DNA from: Candidatus Thorarchaeota archaeon
Lineage (GTDB): Archaea; Asgardarchaeota; Thorarchaeia; Thorarchaeales; Thorarchaeaceae
Direction: 5' to 3'
DNA: 64,000 bases
NCBI GenBank assembly: GCA_020348985.1
Contig: CP070761.1
Span: 1,521,249-1,585,248 of the forward strand
In this document: in pieces, positions 34,864-44,511 of the stretch
Position numbering within the stretch: the first letter of the stretch is position 1
Layout of the letters: the number at the start of each line of letters is the position of its first letter
Position numbers and translations under genes: made by a program
Notes under the pieces: generated by a model
The model's input: only the letters and a program-made list of their open reading frames with translations
Told to the model about the DNA's origin: nothing
Database searches by the model: none

Positions 34864-36657
34864 ATGAATGTTGAGAAGACTTCGATTGACGAAATCCGCA
34901 AAACGGTCGAATATCTCTGCGACCTCGGTCAGAAGGTTGCTGGCACTGAACCTGAAGTTCAGGCCGCTAATTATCTGCACGAGCGTTTGAGGGAATTTGG
35001 GTTTACACATGTAGAGATGCAGTCATTCGATGTTCATGGTTGGTATCCTCTTTCCTCCTCTGTAAGAATCACTCAACCAATCCAAAAGGAGATTGAATCT
35101 GCTCTGTTCCCACACTGCAAGTCTGAGGAAGTAGAGGGACGTCTTGTGGCTTTCAAGAAGGATGCTGATCCCACATTGTCTCGAAAAGGACTCATTGCCT
35201 ACTCGGAGTGGGGGCCAGATCCATACCTCAGCCCAAGAAGGACTTACTACCATGCAGTGAGACAAGGATATGACGGTCTCATTGTTGCTGCTCCTGATAA
35301 GGGTGACTTTCTCAAGGTTGTTGTACTTGCGATTGGAGGGCTGCTTGAGATACCCGTAGTCTGTATCACAAAAGAAGAAGGTGATTCTCTTTCATCTCTC
35401 ATTGAATCGGAAGAAGTCTCTGTGAACATCAAGACAGAAATCGAGACTTCAGACCAATCGCAGTCCTACAATGTAATGGCAACCCTGGAGGGTGATGGAA
35501 CAGCTGAGCATGAGGTTATAGTGGGTGCACACTACGACTCCTGGTTCCAGGGAGCAGGCGACAATTGCGCTCCTGCTGCCACAGTTCTTGAATTGGCCCG
35601 GCTATTTGGCAGACAGGCTCAGGCAGGAAGACCTCCTAGGAGAACAATCAGGTTTCTATTCTACGGCGCCGAAGAGAGCGGCACGAATGATTTCTACTTC
35701 TGGCTTAATGGGTCAAAGGCGTTTGTCAAAAGCAACCCAGAAATAGTTGCGAGGACTGCTGCTGTTCTCAGCTTGGACTCAACAGGATACACCAGCCCTG
35801 CTAAGGATTACATATACGCCACAGCCGATGTCTTTGAGTTCGCCAAATCCATTCAAGTTGAGCTTGAGCCGACTCTTGAGTTCCAGTACTTAGACCCTCC
35901 AAGTTATGGTAGCGATCATTGGTTCTTTGAACTATCGGGAATCCCTACGATCTATGGCGTGGCATTTCCAAGCCCCCTCTATCACACGCAAAAGGATGAC
36001 CCTGACCACCTTGATTTTCATGCAGTGCACTACTATGCCGAATACATGAAAGAGGCATTGTCATATCTATCTGAAGTTGAACTGCTTCCTATTGACATCT
36101 TCTTACCGTTAAAGAGGTTCGAGCAAATCTTCAAGAAGTATCAGAAGCTGGACGAGAATCCGTTTGACTTCAGTCCAATCCTGGCCAAATTGAGGGTTCT
36201 GATGAAACAGGAATCGAGTACAAGGAGACTTCTCAAAGCTGCATCCAAATCAAGTAATCCTGATACCATCTCGGAACTCAACCAGTTCCTGCTCCGGACA
36301 GCCAACAAGTACAATCAGACTATCGGCTGGATAACACGTCCTCACGAGACCTATGCTTCTAACTACTTGTGCCGACTGGAGATGATAGAAGATATCATCC
36401 ATCTCACAAACTCGGTCAAGAACCTACGCAATATACCCATCTCCAATTTCATGTCAGAAAGAGCAGCACTTTACGATAGCCAATCTGACAATGCTTACAA
36501 CTGGATCCGTATTCACGAGCCTCTTGCGAGAATAGAAGAAGAATGCACTAGGATTCGAAGGGAGATAGAAGAAGAGCTGAAGATGCTCTCATCGATGATT
36601 GACAGCATTTCTGAAGACATTGCAGGATTGACTGAAGAACAGGTATCTAGTCACTGA
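34864..36657 (+). CDS. M28 family zinc peptidase, extended form (paralogue 2)
   Basis: About 597 residues, co-linear with the protein at 31402-33174 throughout, including the PA-like insert and the helical tail. Metal and catalytic residues are intact: GAHYDSWF, GDNCAPAA, FYGAEESG, SLDSTGY and LYHTQKDD. No signal peptide. ATG 34864 is chosen because GGAG (34851-34854) sits at good distance; the TTG at 34849 overlaps that site. It is divergent from the aminotransferase/M28 operon and under its own copy of the 47-nt element. A duplicated peptidase with mirrored promoters suggests local duplication. Confidence 0.9.
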   Translation: MNVEKTSIDEIRKTVEYLCDLGQKVAGTEPEVQAANYLHERLREFGFTHVEMQSFDVHGWYPLSSSVRITQPIQKEIESALFPHCKSEEVEGRLVAFKKDADPTLSRKGLIAYSEWGPDPYLSPRRTYYHAVRQGYDGLIVAAPDKGDFLKVVVLAIGGLLEIPVVCITKEEGDSLSSLIESEEVSVNIKTEIETSDQSQSYNVMATLEGDGTAEHEVIVGAHYDSWFQGAGDNCAPAATVLELARLFGRQAQAGRPPRRTIRFLFYGAEESGTNDFYFWLNGSKAFVKSNPEIVARTAAVLSLDSTGYTSPAKDYIYATADVFEFAKSIQVELEPTLEFQYLDPPSYGSDHWFFELSGIPTIYGVAFPSPLYHTQKDDPDHLDFHAVHYYAEYMKEALSYLSEVELLPIDIFLPLKRFEQIFKKYQKLDENPFDFSPILAKLRVLMKQESSTRRLLKAASKSSNPDTISELNQFLLRTANKYNQTIGWITRPHETYASNYLCRLEMIEDIIHLTNSVKNLRNIPISNFMSERAALYDSQSDNAYNWIRIHEPLARIEEECTRIRREIEEELKMLSSMIDSISEDIAGLTEEQVSSH

Positions 36658-36677
36658 GAATGAACAATCGAAAGGAA

Positions 36678-36724
36678 TGTTCATTCGTGTACACTGTTGT
36701 TGGGACTCTTATTATGGGTGTTCA
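36678..36724 (+). promoter_or_regulatory. 47-nt composite operator/promoter, copy for nitrilase gene
   Basis: TGTTCA, 4 nt, TGTACA, 4 nt, TGTTGGGA, a 13-nt block with CTTATTATG, TGTTCA. Spacing is identical to the other copies; one half-site has a single change. It lies 65 nt before the ATG at 36789. Confidence 0.72.
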
Positions 36725-36788
36725 TTCGCGATAAATCATGTAGGACTCGAACTCAGTAACTACAGATTTATGGTAGGTGAATCCAAGA

Positions 36789-37679
36789 ATGGAAAGACGT
36801 CTGGGAGTAGCGGGACTCCAGCTTGAGAAAGATCCGTTTGATAGTGACATCAACTTCAAGAAACTGGAGTACATAACTCGGAAGGTCAAGTCTACATTTC
36901 CTTGGGTTGATTTGGTCTTTACTGGAGAACTATACCTCCAGCAATATGGAAGCAGCGATTGGAAAGAGTTTGCTCAACCAATCCCGAATGACATGACAGA
37001 CAGACTGTCTGAAATTGCTCGAGACAACGAGTGCTGGTTTGTACCAGGTTCTTTTTTGGAGAAGGAGAGTGACAAGATATTCAATACCGCACTCGTCTAT
37101 GATCCAAATGGAGACATAGTAGCCAAGTATAGAAAGCTCTATCCTTGGATGCCTTTTGAGGACACAAGTTATGGCACTAGCTTTGTTACATTCGACATTC
37201 CAGGTGTAACGAGGATTGGGATTGTCATATGCTATGATTTGTGGTTTCCTGAGGTTTTCAGGACACTAGCCTGGATGGGTGCCGAGGTAATATTGCAGCC
37301 ATCCGCTACCTATACGCCAGACCGCGCAGCGGAGCTCGTTTTGACTCCAGCTCAGGCAATCATGCATCAATGCTATGTTCTAAACTCGAACGTAATCAGT
37401 GCCATGGGGGGAGGTCTATCTATCTTTGCGGACCCCGAAGGCCGAATCCTACAACAAGTTGGCACACATGAGGAGATTATGACAGAGGTCATCGACTTGG
37501 ATAGGGTTGATTGGATTCGTCAGAATGGATCGTTTGGGATAACTCCCGTGTGGAAGAGCCTAAGAGATTCTCCACTCAGAATGAAGTATCCAGTTTACGA
37601 ACGCTTTGAAGAAGGTGCGATACTCAAGAAGCTAGGGGAAATGAAGGTGCAGAAAAGCATCCGTGAATGGACGGACTAG
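36789..37679 (+). CDS. Carbon-nitrogen hydrolase (nitrilase superfamily)
   Basis: About 296 residues. The Glu-Lys-Cys triad is visible: TGELYLQQ (Glu), KYRKLYPW (Lys) and VICYDLWFPE (Cys). Family members hydrolyse amides, ureides or nitriles. In this cluster an aliphatic amidase or omega-amidase acting on amino-acid amides is plausible but unproven. ATG 36789 follows AGGTGA by 8 nt; the upstream GTG at 36777 overlaps that site. It is followed 5 nt later by the membrane GATase-like gene, in the same transcript. Confidence 0.88.
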   Translation: MERRLGVAGLQLEKDPFDSDINFKKLEYITRKVKSTFPWVDLVFTGELYLQQYGSSDWKEFAQPIPNDMTDRLSEIARDNECWFVPGSFLEKESDKIFNTALVYDPNGDIVAKYRKLYPWMPFEDTSYGTSFVTFDIPGVTRIGIVICYDLWFPEVFRTLAWMGAEVILQPSATYTPDRAAELVLTPAQAIMHQCYVLNSNVISAMGGGLSIFADPEGRILQQVGTHEEIMTEVIDLDRVDWIRQNGSFGITPVWKSLRDSPLRMKYPVYERFEEGAILKKLGEMKVQKSIREWTD

Positions 37680-37684
37680 ATATC

Positions 37685-38707
37685 ATGAGAAACCCCACTC
37701 AGCAATTCTCTACACCTCTTGGAGTATTGTTCACATTGATTCTAATTCTAATGATTCTTGTATTTCCGCAGCCCAGCACAGGTCAATCTGACCAGAGTGA
37801 CTTGACTGGTATTCAGGTGGCGTTGTATACAGGGGGTCCAACAAGTGAATCCAGCCGCGAATCTCTTTCCAGAATGTTCTCATGGATGAACGCAAGTGTC
37901 ACTGTTCTTTCAGGAAGCGCGATAAGGGAAGGTGAACTCGAGAATTTTGATCTAGTTGTCATTCCTGGAGGATATGCACCTGACTTTATAGACGACATAG
38001 GTGCACGAGGGCTTGACAAGATCAGAGATTTCACTAGTAATGGAGGATCTTTCATCGGAGTATGTGCAGGTGCATACTTCGCTTCAGATTACATAATATG
38101 GCAAGGTATACCGACCGAGTATCGACTAGACCTGTTTGATGGTGCTGCTGTTGGTGCCATTGATCAAATCGCCCCTTGGCCAAACTTCCAGATGTGTACA
38201 ATAAGCATCAACCGCAATTCAATTCGGATTGACCTCTCTTCAGAACCGGCTAACCACACGATCATGTATTTCGGGGGCCCTTATTTCCTGCCAAGTGACC
38301 CCAGTGAAATCGAGATTCTGGCAACTTATGATATCAATGATGAAGCAGCCATGATATCTTTCGAGTATGGTCAAGGTAGAGTGTTTCTATCAGGTCCTCA
38401 TCCTGAATGGGAAGAAGATTCAGACCGAGACAATGCTAGTTGGCCTGATGATTTTGACGACAATGGCTCTGAGTGGAACCTAATGCTTAGCGTGTCACTC
38501 TGGCTAACAGAGAATGTGAACAAACCAAGCATTACCGAATTTCAACTGCCACACCTAGTTGGAGTGGCTTTCTTGGTCGTGGGAGCCATCGGCACTGTCG
38601 CCATATTCATACATGTGTTGAGGAATCGTGTCGACTATAGGAATAAATTCTATCAAAGAGGTCCAGAAACGGCAGATTTGCTGATGTTCACCTTTGTCCA
38701 CTCATGA
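37685..38707 (+). CDS. Extracytoplasmic glutaminase-fold (BPL_N-like) membrane protein
   Basis: About 340 residues. A signal peptide (LGVLFTLILILMILVFPQP) precedes a class-I glutamine amidotransferase-like fold: VALYTGGPTSES, LVVIPGGYAPDF, and the nucleophile elbow FIGVCAGAYFAS with its Cys. FLSGPHPEWEED is like the BPL_N family of biotin-protein-ligase N-terminal domains. A single C-terminal helix anchors it. The substrate is unknown; a cell-surface amidase or peptidase is possible given the nitrilase before it and the peptide transporter after it. ATG 37685 is preferred over ATG 37667, which overlaps the upstream gene. Confidence 0.75.
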   Translation: MRNPTQQFSTPLGVLFTLILILMILVFPQPSTGQSDQSDLTGIQVALYTGGPTSESSRESLSRMFSWMNASVTVLSGSAIREGELENFDLVVIPGGYAPDFIDDIGARGLDKIRDFTSNGGSFIGVCAGAYFASDYIIWQGIPTEYRLDLFDGAAVGAIDQIAPWPNFQMCTISINRNSIRIDLSSEPANHTIMYFGGPYFLPSDPSEIEILATYDINDEAAMISFEYGQGRVFLSGPHPEWEEDSDRDNASWPDDFDDNGSEWNLMLSVSLWLTENVNKPSITEFQLPHLVGVAFLVVGAIGTVAIFIHVLRNRVDYRNKFYQRGPETADLLMFTFVHS

Positions 38708-38741
38708 ACAAAGATGTTGGTCGCATTTTAATCGTTGTACA
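38695..38741 (+). promoter_or_regulatory. 47-nt composite operator/promoter, copy for ABC transporter operon
   Basis: TGTCCA, 4 nt, TGAACA, 4 nt, TGTTGGTC, a 13-nt block with ATTTTAATC, TGTACA. Spacing is identical to the stronger copies with three half-site or core changes, so it is a weaker match. It overlaps the last codons of the upstream gene and lies 40 nt before the GTG at 38781. Confidence 0.6.
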
Positions 38742-38780
38742 TTCATATTATGGTCCAATCCACCGTAGGATGTGATACAA

Positions 38781-40715
38781 GTGAGAAGACCGAATAACAT
38801 CATCCCGTTCCTTCTCATTGGTCTCTTCTTGGTGTCTATGGTTGCATTTGCGCCTGAAGCCTTTGCGCAAGACGACGGCGAGGACGCCGACGTCAGCATT
38901 GTCGTAGGTATGTTCGAGCAACCGGACTTCTTGGGACCAATGATGGCAGGCACCATAGCCGCCTGGGAGTTTCTCAACTGGATGTATGACCCCCTAGTCC
39001 GCTGGGGAGACGACTGGACTATAAAACCAGGACTGGCTGAGAGCTGGGAATGGGCTGACAACGGTACGCAATTGACATTGCATCTTGTGCAGAATGCAAC
39101 ATGGCATGATGGCACTCCCTTCACTTCAGCTGACGTCAACTTCACACTCTTTACTTGGACCTGGCTAGGTTGGTGGGTTGCGCAAACTCCGCGCATCGAC
39201 CACAGGAATATCAAGACCCCTGATGACCACACAGTCATTCTTAATTTTGTTGAGAGTGGCTATGAGAACATCTATGCGTGGTCTCCGGTGTCTCCATTCT
39301 TCTACTATCGTGAGAGCTACGACGGGACTCCCGTGGAGGTTAACCAGGAGTGTTTCCTCACAGGTCTGACATATGTCCCAATCATACCCAAGCATGAATG
39401 GGATCCCCTCATGTGGCATCACCCTGTTTGGGGACTGGAAGGTTCTGGATATGGTGTTACTCTAGAGAATGGCACCTGGGTATACTATGGATACTGGGAC
39501 TATCTCAATTGGGATGGAATCTCTTGGGGCACAATTCTACCTCCATATAACAGATCTGATATCGGAACTGGTCCATTCATCCTGAAGGAATACGAGGTGG
39601 GCGAATACGCGTATTTCGAGGGTAATGATGACTATCACTGGGGTGCACCTAATATCGACAACTTGACCGTCCTATTCTACACCTCAATCGAAACCATGAC
39701 ACAGGCCGTCAAGGCGGGTGAAATTGATTTCTGTGAGACCACCGCCAATTTCCTTGAGACTGGAGAATTTGGCCCTGAAGTGACTGTCAACGAGCAAAGC
39801 TCACTAGGCTGGGAAGCCTTGTTGATCAATCAGGATTGGATATACGCCAATACTAGTGATGCGTTTGCATTGAGGGAACCTGCAGTCAAGGTGGCAATCA
39901 ATCAAGCAGTCAACAAGTCGAACATAGCCAACATCGCTTATCTCGGACATGCCGTGCCTGCGGACTCTGTGATTCACAGTAAGCTGTATAAATGGTTCAA
40001 TGATGAGCTTGTGACACGCGATGTTGGAATCAGCGAGGCAGAAGCCACTCTCGAGGCTGATGGATGGACTCTGAACACTGAAGGAGTCTATGAAAAGACG
40101 CTAAACGGATCTGTGAAGACACTTGAGTTTACTCTCAAATTCATCACAGGCTCTCCGATTGATCTTAGCATAGCACAGCTAATTGAGGCTAACCTCGAAG
40201 ATGCCGGCTTTGACATAACGCTTCAGGCATTGGACGTCTCTACCTTCACAGCAGACCTATTCGCGTACTCCTTTGACCTAGCGATCTCGTTCTGGTCTCA
40301 AATCGGAGATCCGAACAGCATGGCACAATACATGACTTCAACCAGCTGGATCAACCCGACTGGACTTAACATCCCGAGAGTCGATGAAATCTTCTATGAG
40401 CAGCAGCTCGCTACGGACCTCTTCGAAAGACAGGATCTCATTAATGAGATGCAGCAACTTGTCTATGATGAAGCCAGCATTTGTGTCCTTGTTGAATATG
40501 ATGACATTGAACTCTACAGAAATGACCGATTTGTGTTCACACACACAGATTGGTTGAGCGGCATCCTGTCCATGTGGAACTGGGAATCCTGGCTTGGAGC
40601 CGAGCAAGTAGCACCGCCATCATTTCCAATTTCGATGGAGCTGGCAATTATCGCTGGGGCAGGAGTCATCGTTGTAGTGGTGCTCTTCGTGGTTTGGAGG
40701 TCGAAGAAGGGATAG
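38781..40715 (+). CDS. ABC transporter substrate-binding protein, family 5 (peptide/nickel type)
   Basis: About 644 residues. A signal peptide (FLLIGLFLVSMVAFAPEAFA) precedes the mature family-5 binding protein: YDPLVRWGDDWTIKPGLAESW and LVQNATWHDGTPFTSADVNF near the start are the hallmark. A C-terminal helix (LAIIAGAGVIVVVVLFVVW plus basic tail) anchors it to the membrane, as in many archaea. It would present oligopeptides or similar solutes to the permease encoded next. GTG 38781 is favoured by AGGA and GTGAT spacing; GTG 38772 abuts the ribosome site. Confidence 0.92.
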   Translation: MRRPNNIIPFLLIGLFLVSMVAFAPEAFAQDDGEDADVSIVVGMFEQPDFLGPMMAGTIAAWEFLNWMYDPLVRWGDDWTIKPGLAESWEWADNGTQLTLHLVQNATWHDGTPFTSADVNFTLFTWTWLGWWVAQTPRIDHRNIKTPDDHTVILNFVESGYENIYAWSPVSPFFYYRESYDGTPVEVNQECFLTGLTYVPIIPKHEWDPLMWHHPVWGLEGSGYGVTLENGTWVYYGYWDYLNWDGISWGTILPPYNRSDIGTGPFILKEYEVGEYAYFEGNDDYHWGAPNIDNLTVLFYTSIETMTQAVKAGEIDFCETTANFLETGEFGPEVTVNEQSSLGWEALLINQDWIYANTSDAFALREPAVKVAINQAVNKSNIANIAYLGHAVPADSVIHSKLYKWFNDELVTRDVGISEAEATLEADGWTLNTEGVYEKTLNGSVKTLEFTLKFITGSPIDLSIAQLIEANLEDAGFDITLQALDVSTFTADLFAYSFDLAISFWSQIGDPNSMAQYMTSTSWINPTGLNIPRVDEIFYEQQLATDLFERQDLINEMQQLVYDEASICVLVEYDDIELYRNDRFVFTHTDWLSGILSMWNWESWLGAEQVAPPSFPISMELAIIAGAGVIVVVVLFVVWRSKKG

Positions 40716-40734
40716 CAGTCTAAACAGCAGAAGA

Positions 40735-40775
40735 AGAACAGACAGTATTATCTGTCTGTTCTATCTATTCTTTTT
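40735..40775 (+). terminator. Hairpin with T-rich tail between binding protein and permease
   Basis: A perfect 11-bp stem AGAACAGACAG/CTGTCTGTTCT with a TATTAT loop (40735-40762), then CTATTCTTTTTC. It probably acts as a partial terminator or 3'-end stabiliser, so that the binding protein is made in excess over the membrane components. Confidence 0.6.
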
Positions 40776-40813
40776 CTTGTGAAGGTTGTCACGTATAGTT
40801 GAGATGACACAAA

Positions 40814-43546
40814 ATGGGATTGAGAGGAACTGTCGTCAAGAGAATAGTCCAAGCTATCATCACAATCTGGATTGCATTGTCGATTGACTTCATATTCTTC
40901 CATATGCTCCCTGGTAATCCTGCATCACTTCTAGCAAGAAATCCGAACATTGCTGAGATAGTGCAAGAGAGAGTCATTCAGGAGTTTGGGCTCGACCAGC
41001 CCATGCACATTCAATATGGTCTGTTCCTCGTAAACTTCATCTCTGGAAATCTTGGTGTTTCATTTCATTTCCTCGTTCCTGTGCAGGACGTAATATACTC
41101 TAGACTGATGAACACGGTACTCCTAATCTTGCCAGCCACAATTCTGTCCATAATAACTGGCATATGGATAGGCAAGAAAGCGGCGTGGAAAAGAGGAGAG
41201 AAACAGGACGTCGTCGGACTTTTCATATCGCTAGTGACCTATTCGATTCCATCATTTTGGCTGTCAATGTTCTTCATTATGATATTCTCGGTCAACCTAC
41301 ACCTGTTTCCATTGACACCATGGAACCCTGCCATAGGGCCCCAAGACACTTTGGGATTCTGGCTGAACTTGTTCTCTCACCTGGTCTTGCCGTGGGCAGT
41401 GCTGTGGATCGCTCTGATTGGTGTGTTTGCACTAATAATGAGAAATGCTCTCTTGGACGTACTGAGCGAGGACTACATGGTAACGGCGAAAGCTAAAGGA
41501 AGAACCGAGAAAGAACAGCTTGACAAGGAAGCTGTCCCAAATGCAATGATCCCAGTTGCGACCATAATTGCTCTCAATATAGGATTCTCAGTTGCTGGCG
41601 CCCTTCAGGTTGAGGTTGTTTTCTCCTACCCTGGAATTGGAAGACTTCTTTGGGACGGCATACTTTACAGGGACTATCCACTGCTGCAGGCTACTTTCTT
41701 CATGATTACGGTGGTAATTGTCGTTGCCAACCTAATAGCGGATTTCCTGTACTATGCCCTAGATCCCAGAATACGAGTAGGATCGGAGGTCGTCATATCA
41801 GAAGTGAAGAATGATTCTACCCTGAGAGGCTTCCTCCAACCTTTACGTCTACTGCTCATCTTTCTCATAATTCTGAATCTTGGAGCGACTATTGCGTATC
41901 CTGCTTTCGTTGGCTTAACCATAGGTCTCAGCGTATTGGCAATTTGTCTGCTGAGGTGGAAGCAGGTTGGGGAGTATATCCTGACACGTCTAAGATCCTA
42001 TTCTCCAGCGCATCTTGGATTCTTGTGGAGGAATTATCGATACAGACTCCTTACTCACCTGTCGCTTCTTGTCCTTTCAGTCAATCTGATGGTTTTCGTT
42101 GCCATTACGATGTCTGGTGTGTACGGTCTTGAGTGGACTCTTTCATGGGGGAGATCGTTCATAGGCATAGGAGGGTTTCCTCCTTCTATTGGTCTTGAAG
42201 GAGCAGCTCACTCAATCATGGTGGGATTATCTTCAATTGCGCATCCAAGCCTCACAATTGCAGCGCTTGCACTTTCTTTGATTGGCGCGATTATGGGGAG
42301 GAGAAGCAAGACAGAAGGGATGCTTAGGCAGTTCATAGCAACTCCAATGGGAAAGTTCGGAACCATGCTTGTTGCATTCTTTGTCGGTCTTGCCATCTAT
42401 GGTGACATACTTGCACCTTATGATCCAGACCAGCAACTCACTGGCCTGCCATACAGGCGGCCAAGCCCCTTGCCTCTTGATCAGCTAGTACTTGTGTCTG
42501 TAGGATTGGGTTTATTATGTCTTGGATTTGCTATCTGGATTATTGCGTACATTAGAAAGAAACCAAATACTCCAAAGCATTTCACCAAATTGCTTGTCAG
42601 CATAGTGATAGCATTCCTGGGGATTCTCTTAGGGTCTTATTCCTACAGCAAAAACCACCTGCCCGGGATTGTGACTTCTATTGCCATCTTTCTTGTCGGC
42701 GTCTTCCTGTTGTTGAAAAATCGTTCCTTTCCAAGGGATTACATCAGTGAACTGAGAGTTTCATATTTGTCATCGATTTCAGAGAGTTTGGTGACTATCG
42801 GTCTCATATCATTCATGTATTCAGCCTTGGTGGTCATAACTGGGAATCCGACCACATACCCAGGCTTTCACATCCTCGGTACAGACCAATTGGGTAGGGA
42901 TGTTTTCAGCCAGATGGTGATTGGAGTGAGAATAACTCTGATTATTGGCTTGGTTGCAACTGTAATCACAATGACCATAGGAACCATGATAGGACTAATT
43001 GCGGGATACTATGGAGGTCTGTCTGATTCGTTTCTCATGAGATTCACAGATGTCTTCTTTGTCATTCCGACCTTGGTGATAATGATCATACTCGCAGCCA
43101 TACTTCCACCCTCAATCTACACACTCATCTTTGTCATCGGAATATTCTCTTGGCCCTCCACAGCAAGAATTGTCCGTGGACAGGTCTTGACCATAAAGGA
43201 ACGCACCTACATTGAACGTGTGCGATCTGTTGGAGGTAGCGATGTCTATATCATGGCTAGACACGTTCTACCAGCCGTTGCCCCGCTTATCGTCGCAAAT
43301 ACAGTGCTTGTCACTGCCTATGCAATCCTTTCGGAGGTCGTCCTGGACTTCTTCGGGTTGGGCGACCCAAACATGATTAGCTGGGGAACAATGCTCTATC
43401 AGGCCTTTGGCGGGGGTGCTATGTCGAGCAATCTATGGTGGCTTGTGTTTCCACCAGGCATAGCAGTAATCGTGCTTCTGATGGGAGTATCAATGATGGG
43501 TTACGCAATGGATGAGATAGCCAATCCAAGACTGAGGAGGAGGTAA
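40814..43546 (+). CDS. Fused peptide ABC transporter permease (DppB-DppC type in one chain)
   Basis: 910 residues carrying both permease halves. Residues 1-320 are DppB-like: RIVQAIITIWIALSIDFIFFHM at the start, an EAA-type loop in NAMIPVATIIALNIGFSVAG and VVFSYPGIGRLL. Residues about 690-910 are DppC-like: LGTDQLGRDVFSQMVIG, the EAA-type loop VRSVGGSDVYIMARHVLPAV, and DFFGLGDPNMISWG. The roughly 370-residue middle holds extra transmembrane helices. In most genomes these are two genes. It would form the channel for the ATPases at 43552 and 44511. ATG start at 40814. Confidence 0.9.
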   Translation: MGLRGTVVKRIVQAIITIWIALSIDFIFFHMLPGNPASLLARNPNIAEIVQERVIQEFGLDQPMHIQYGLFLVNFISGNLGVSFHFLVPVQDVIYSRLMNTVLLILPATILSIITGIWIGKKAAWKRGEKQDVVGLFISLVTYSIPSFWLSMFFIMIFSVNLHLFPLTPWNPAIGPQDTLGFWLNLFSHLVLPWAVLWIALIGVFALIMRNALLDVLSEDYMVTAKAKGRTEKEQLDKEAVPNAMIPVATIIALNIGFSVAGALQVEVVFSYPGIGRLLWDGILYRDYPLLQATFFMITVVIVVANLIADFLYYALDPRIRVGSEVVISEVKNDSTLRGFLQPLRLLLIFLIILNLGATIAYPAFVGLTIGLSVLAICLLRWKQVGEYILTRLRSYSPAHLGFLWRNYRYRLLTHLSLLVLSVNLMVFVAITMSGVYGLEWTLSWGRSFIGIGGFPPSIGLEGAAHSIMVGLSSIAHPSLTIAALALSLIGAIMGRRSKTEGMLRQFIATPMGKFGTMLVAFFVGLAIYGDILAPYDPDQQLTGLPYRRPSPLPLDQLVLVSVGLGLLCLGFAIWIIAYIRKKPNTPKHFTKLLVSIVIAFLGILLGSYSYSKNHLPGIVTSIAIFLVGVFLLLKNRSFPRDYISELRVSYLSSISESLVTIGLISFMYSALVVITGNPTTYPGFHILGTDQLGRDVFSQMVIGVRITLIIGLVATVITMTIGTMIGLIAGYYGGLSDSFLMRFTDVFFVIPTLVIMIILAAILPPSIYTLIFVIGIFSWPSTARIVRGQVLTIKERTYIERVRSVGGSDVYIMARHVLPAVAPLIVANTVLVTAYAILSEVVLDFFGLGDPNMISWGTMLYQAFGGGAMSSNLWWLVFPPGIAVIVLLMGVSMMGYAMDEIANPRLRRR

Positions 43547-43551
43547 GCAAC

Positions 43552-44511
43552 ATGACCGAGGACGTCTTGGAGATAAGAAACCTGTACATTTCGTATCAAA
43601 CTAAGCAAGGAAAAGTTAAGGCTGCCGAAGATGTCAGCTTCAAGATTCGCTGCGGCGACTTCGTTGGTCTTAGTGGGGAGAGTGGATGCGGAAAAACAAC
43701 GACTGCACTGGCGGTTATGCATCTTCTACCAAAAGAAGGGATCGTTGAAGGTGGTGAAATACTCTTCAACGGTAGAAACGTTCTCGAATACAAAGACCAA
43801 GAAGTCCGTGAATACTTGTGGCGCGATGTTTCCATGATCTTTCAAGGTGCCATGAATGCACTTAATCCGGTTCACAAGGTCATCGACCAAATGACAACTG
43901 CCATCCAGATTCACGAGGGTGTGTCTCATGAGGAAGCGAGAGAACGTTCTTTGGAGCTTATAGACTCTGTTGGAATCGATATTGCAAGAGCCGGTGGTTA
44001 CCCTCATGAAATGAGTGGGGGTATGAAACAAAGACTGATGATTGCTCTTGCACTAGTATGCCATCCATCTCTTGTCATAGCAGATGAGCCCACTACCGCA
44101 TTAGACGTAATGGTGCAAGCCCAGATTCTGGAGCTGCTGAAACAACTCAGAAACAGGACCAATCTATCCCTTCTTCTCATCACACATGATTTGTCAGTTA
44201 TTGCTGAAACCTGTGACCACACTATCATTATGTATGCGGGACGAATTGTCGAAATGGGGAGTACTTCGAAGATCTTCAGTGACCCAGAGCATCCCTATAC
44301 AATGAAGCTAATCTCGTCATTCCCAAGTATACTATCAGACAAGGGAATTGACTACATACCAGGAAATCCTCCTGACTTGATCAACCCTCCAAGTGGGTGT
44401 AGGTTCCATCCCAGATGTGATTTCACCATTAATCAATGTAAGGAGAATTCTCCACCGCTAGAAGAACAAGACAATCATCTTGTAGCCTGTTGGAGGAGAA
44501 GTGATATCTAG
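43552..44511 (+). CDS. Peptide ABC transporter ATP-binding protein (DppD type)
   Basis: 319 residues. Walker A GLSGESGCGKTTT, signature MSGGMKQR, Walker B LVIADEPTTAL and the switch His in LITHDLSV are all intact. The C-terminal oligopeptide/dipeptide extension carries the Cys-rich GCRFHPRCDFTINQC of the family. ATG 43552 has GGAGGTAA upstream. It overlaps the next ATPase gene by one base (TAGTG), so the two are made together and likely form a heterodimer under the fused permease. Confidence 0.93.
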   Translation: MTEDVLEIRNLYISYQTKQGKVKAAEDVSFKIRCGDFVGLSGESGCGKTTTALAVMHLLPKEGIVEGGEILFNGRNVLEYKDQEVREYLWRDVSMIFQGAMNALNPVHKVIDQMTTAIQIHEGVSHEEARERSLELIDSVGIDIARAGGYPHEMSGGMKQRLMIALALVCHPSLVIADEPTTALDVMVQAQILELLKQLRNRTNLSLLLITHDLSVIAETCDHTIIMYAGRIVEMGSTSKIFSDPEHPYTMKLISSFPSILSDKGIDYIPGNPPDLINPPSGCRFHPRCDFTINQCKENSPPLEEQDNHLVACWRRSDI

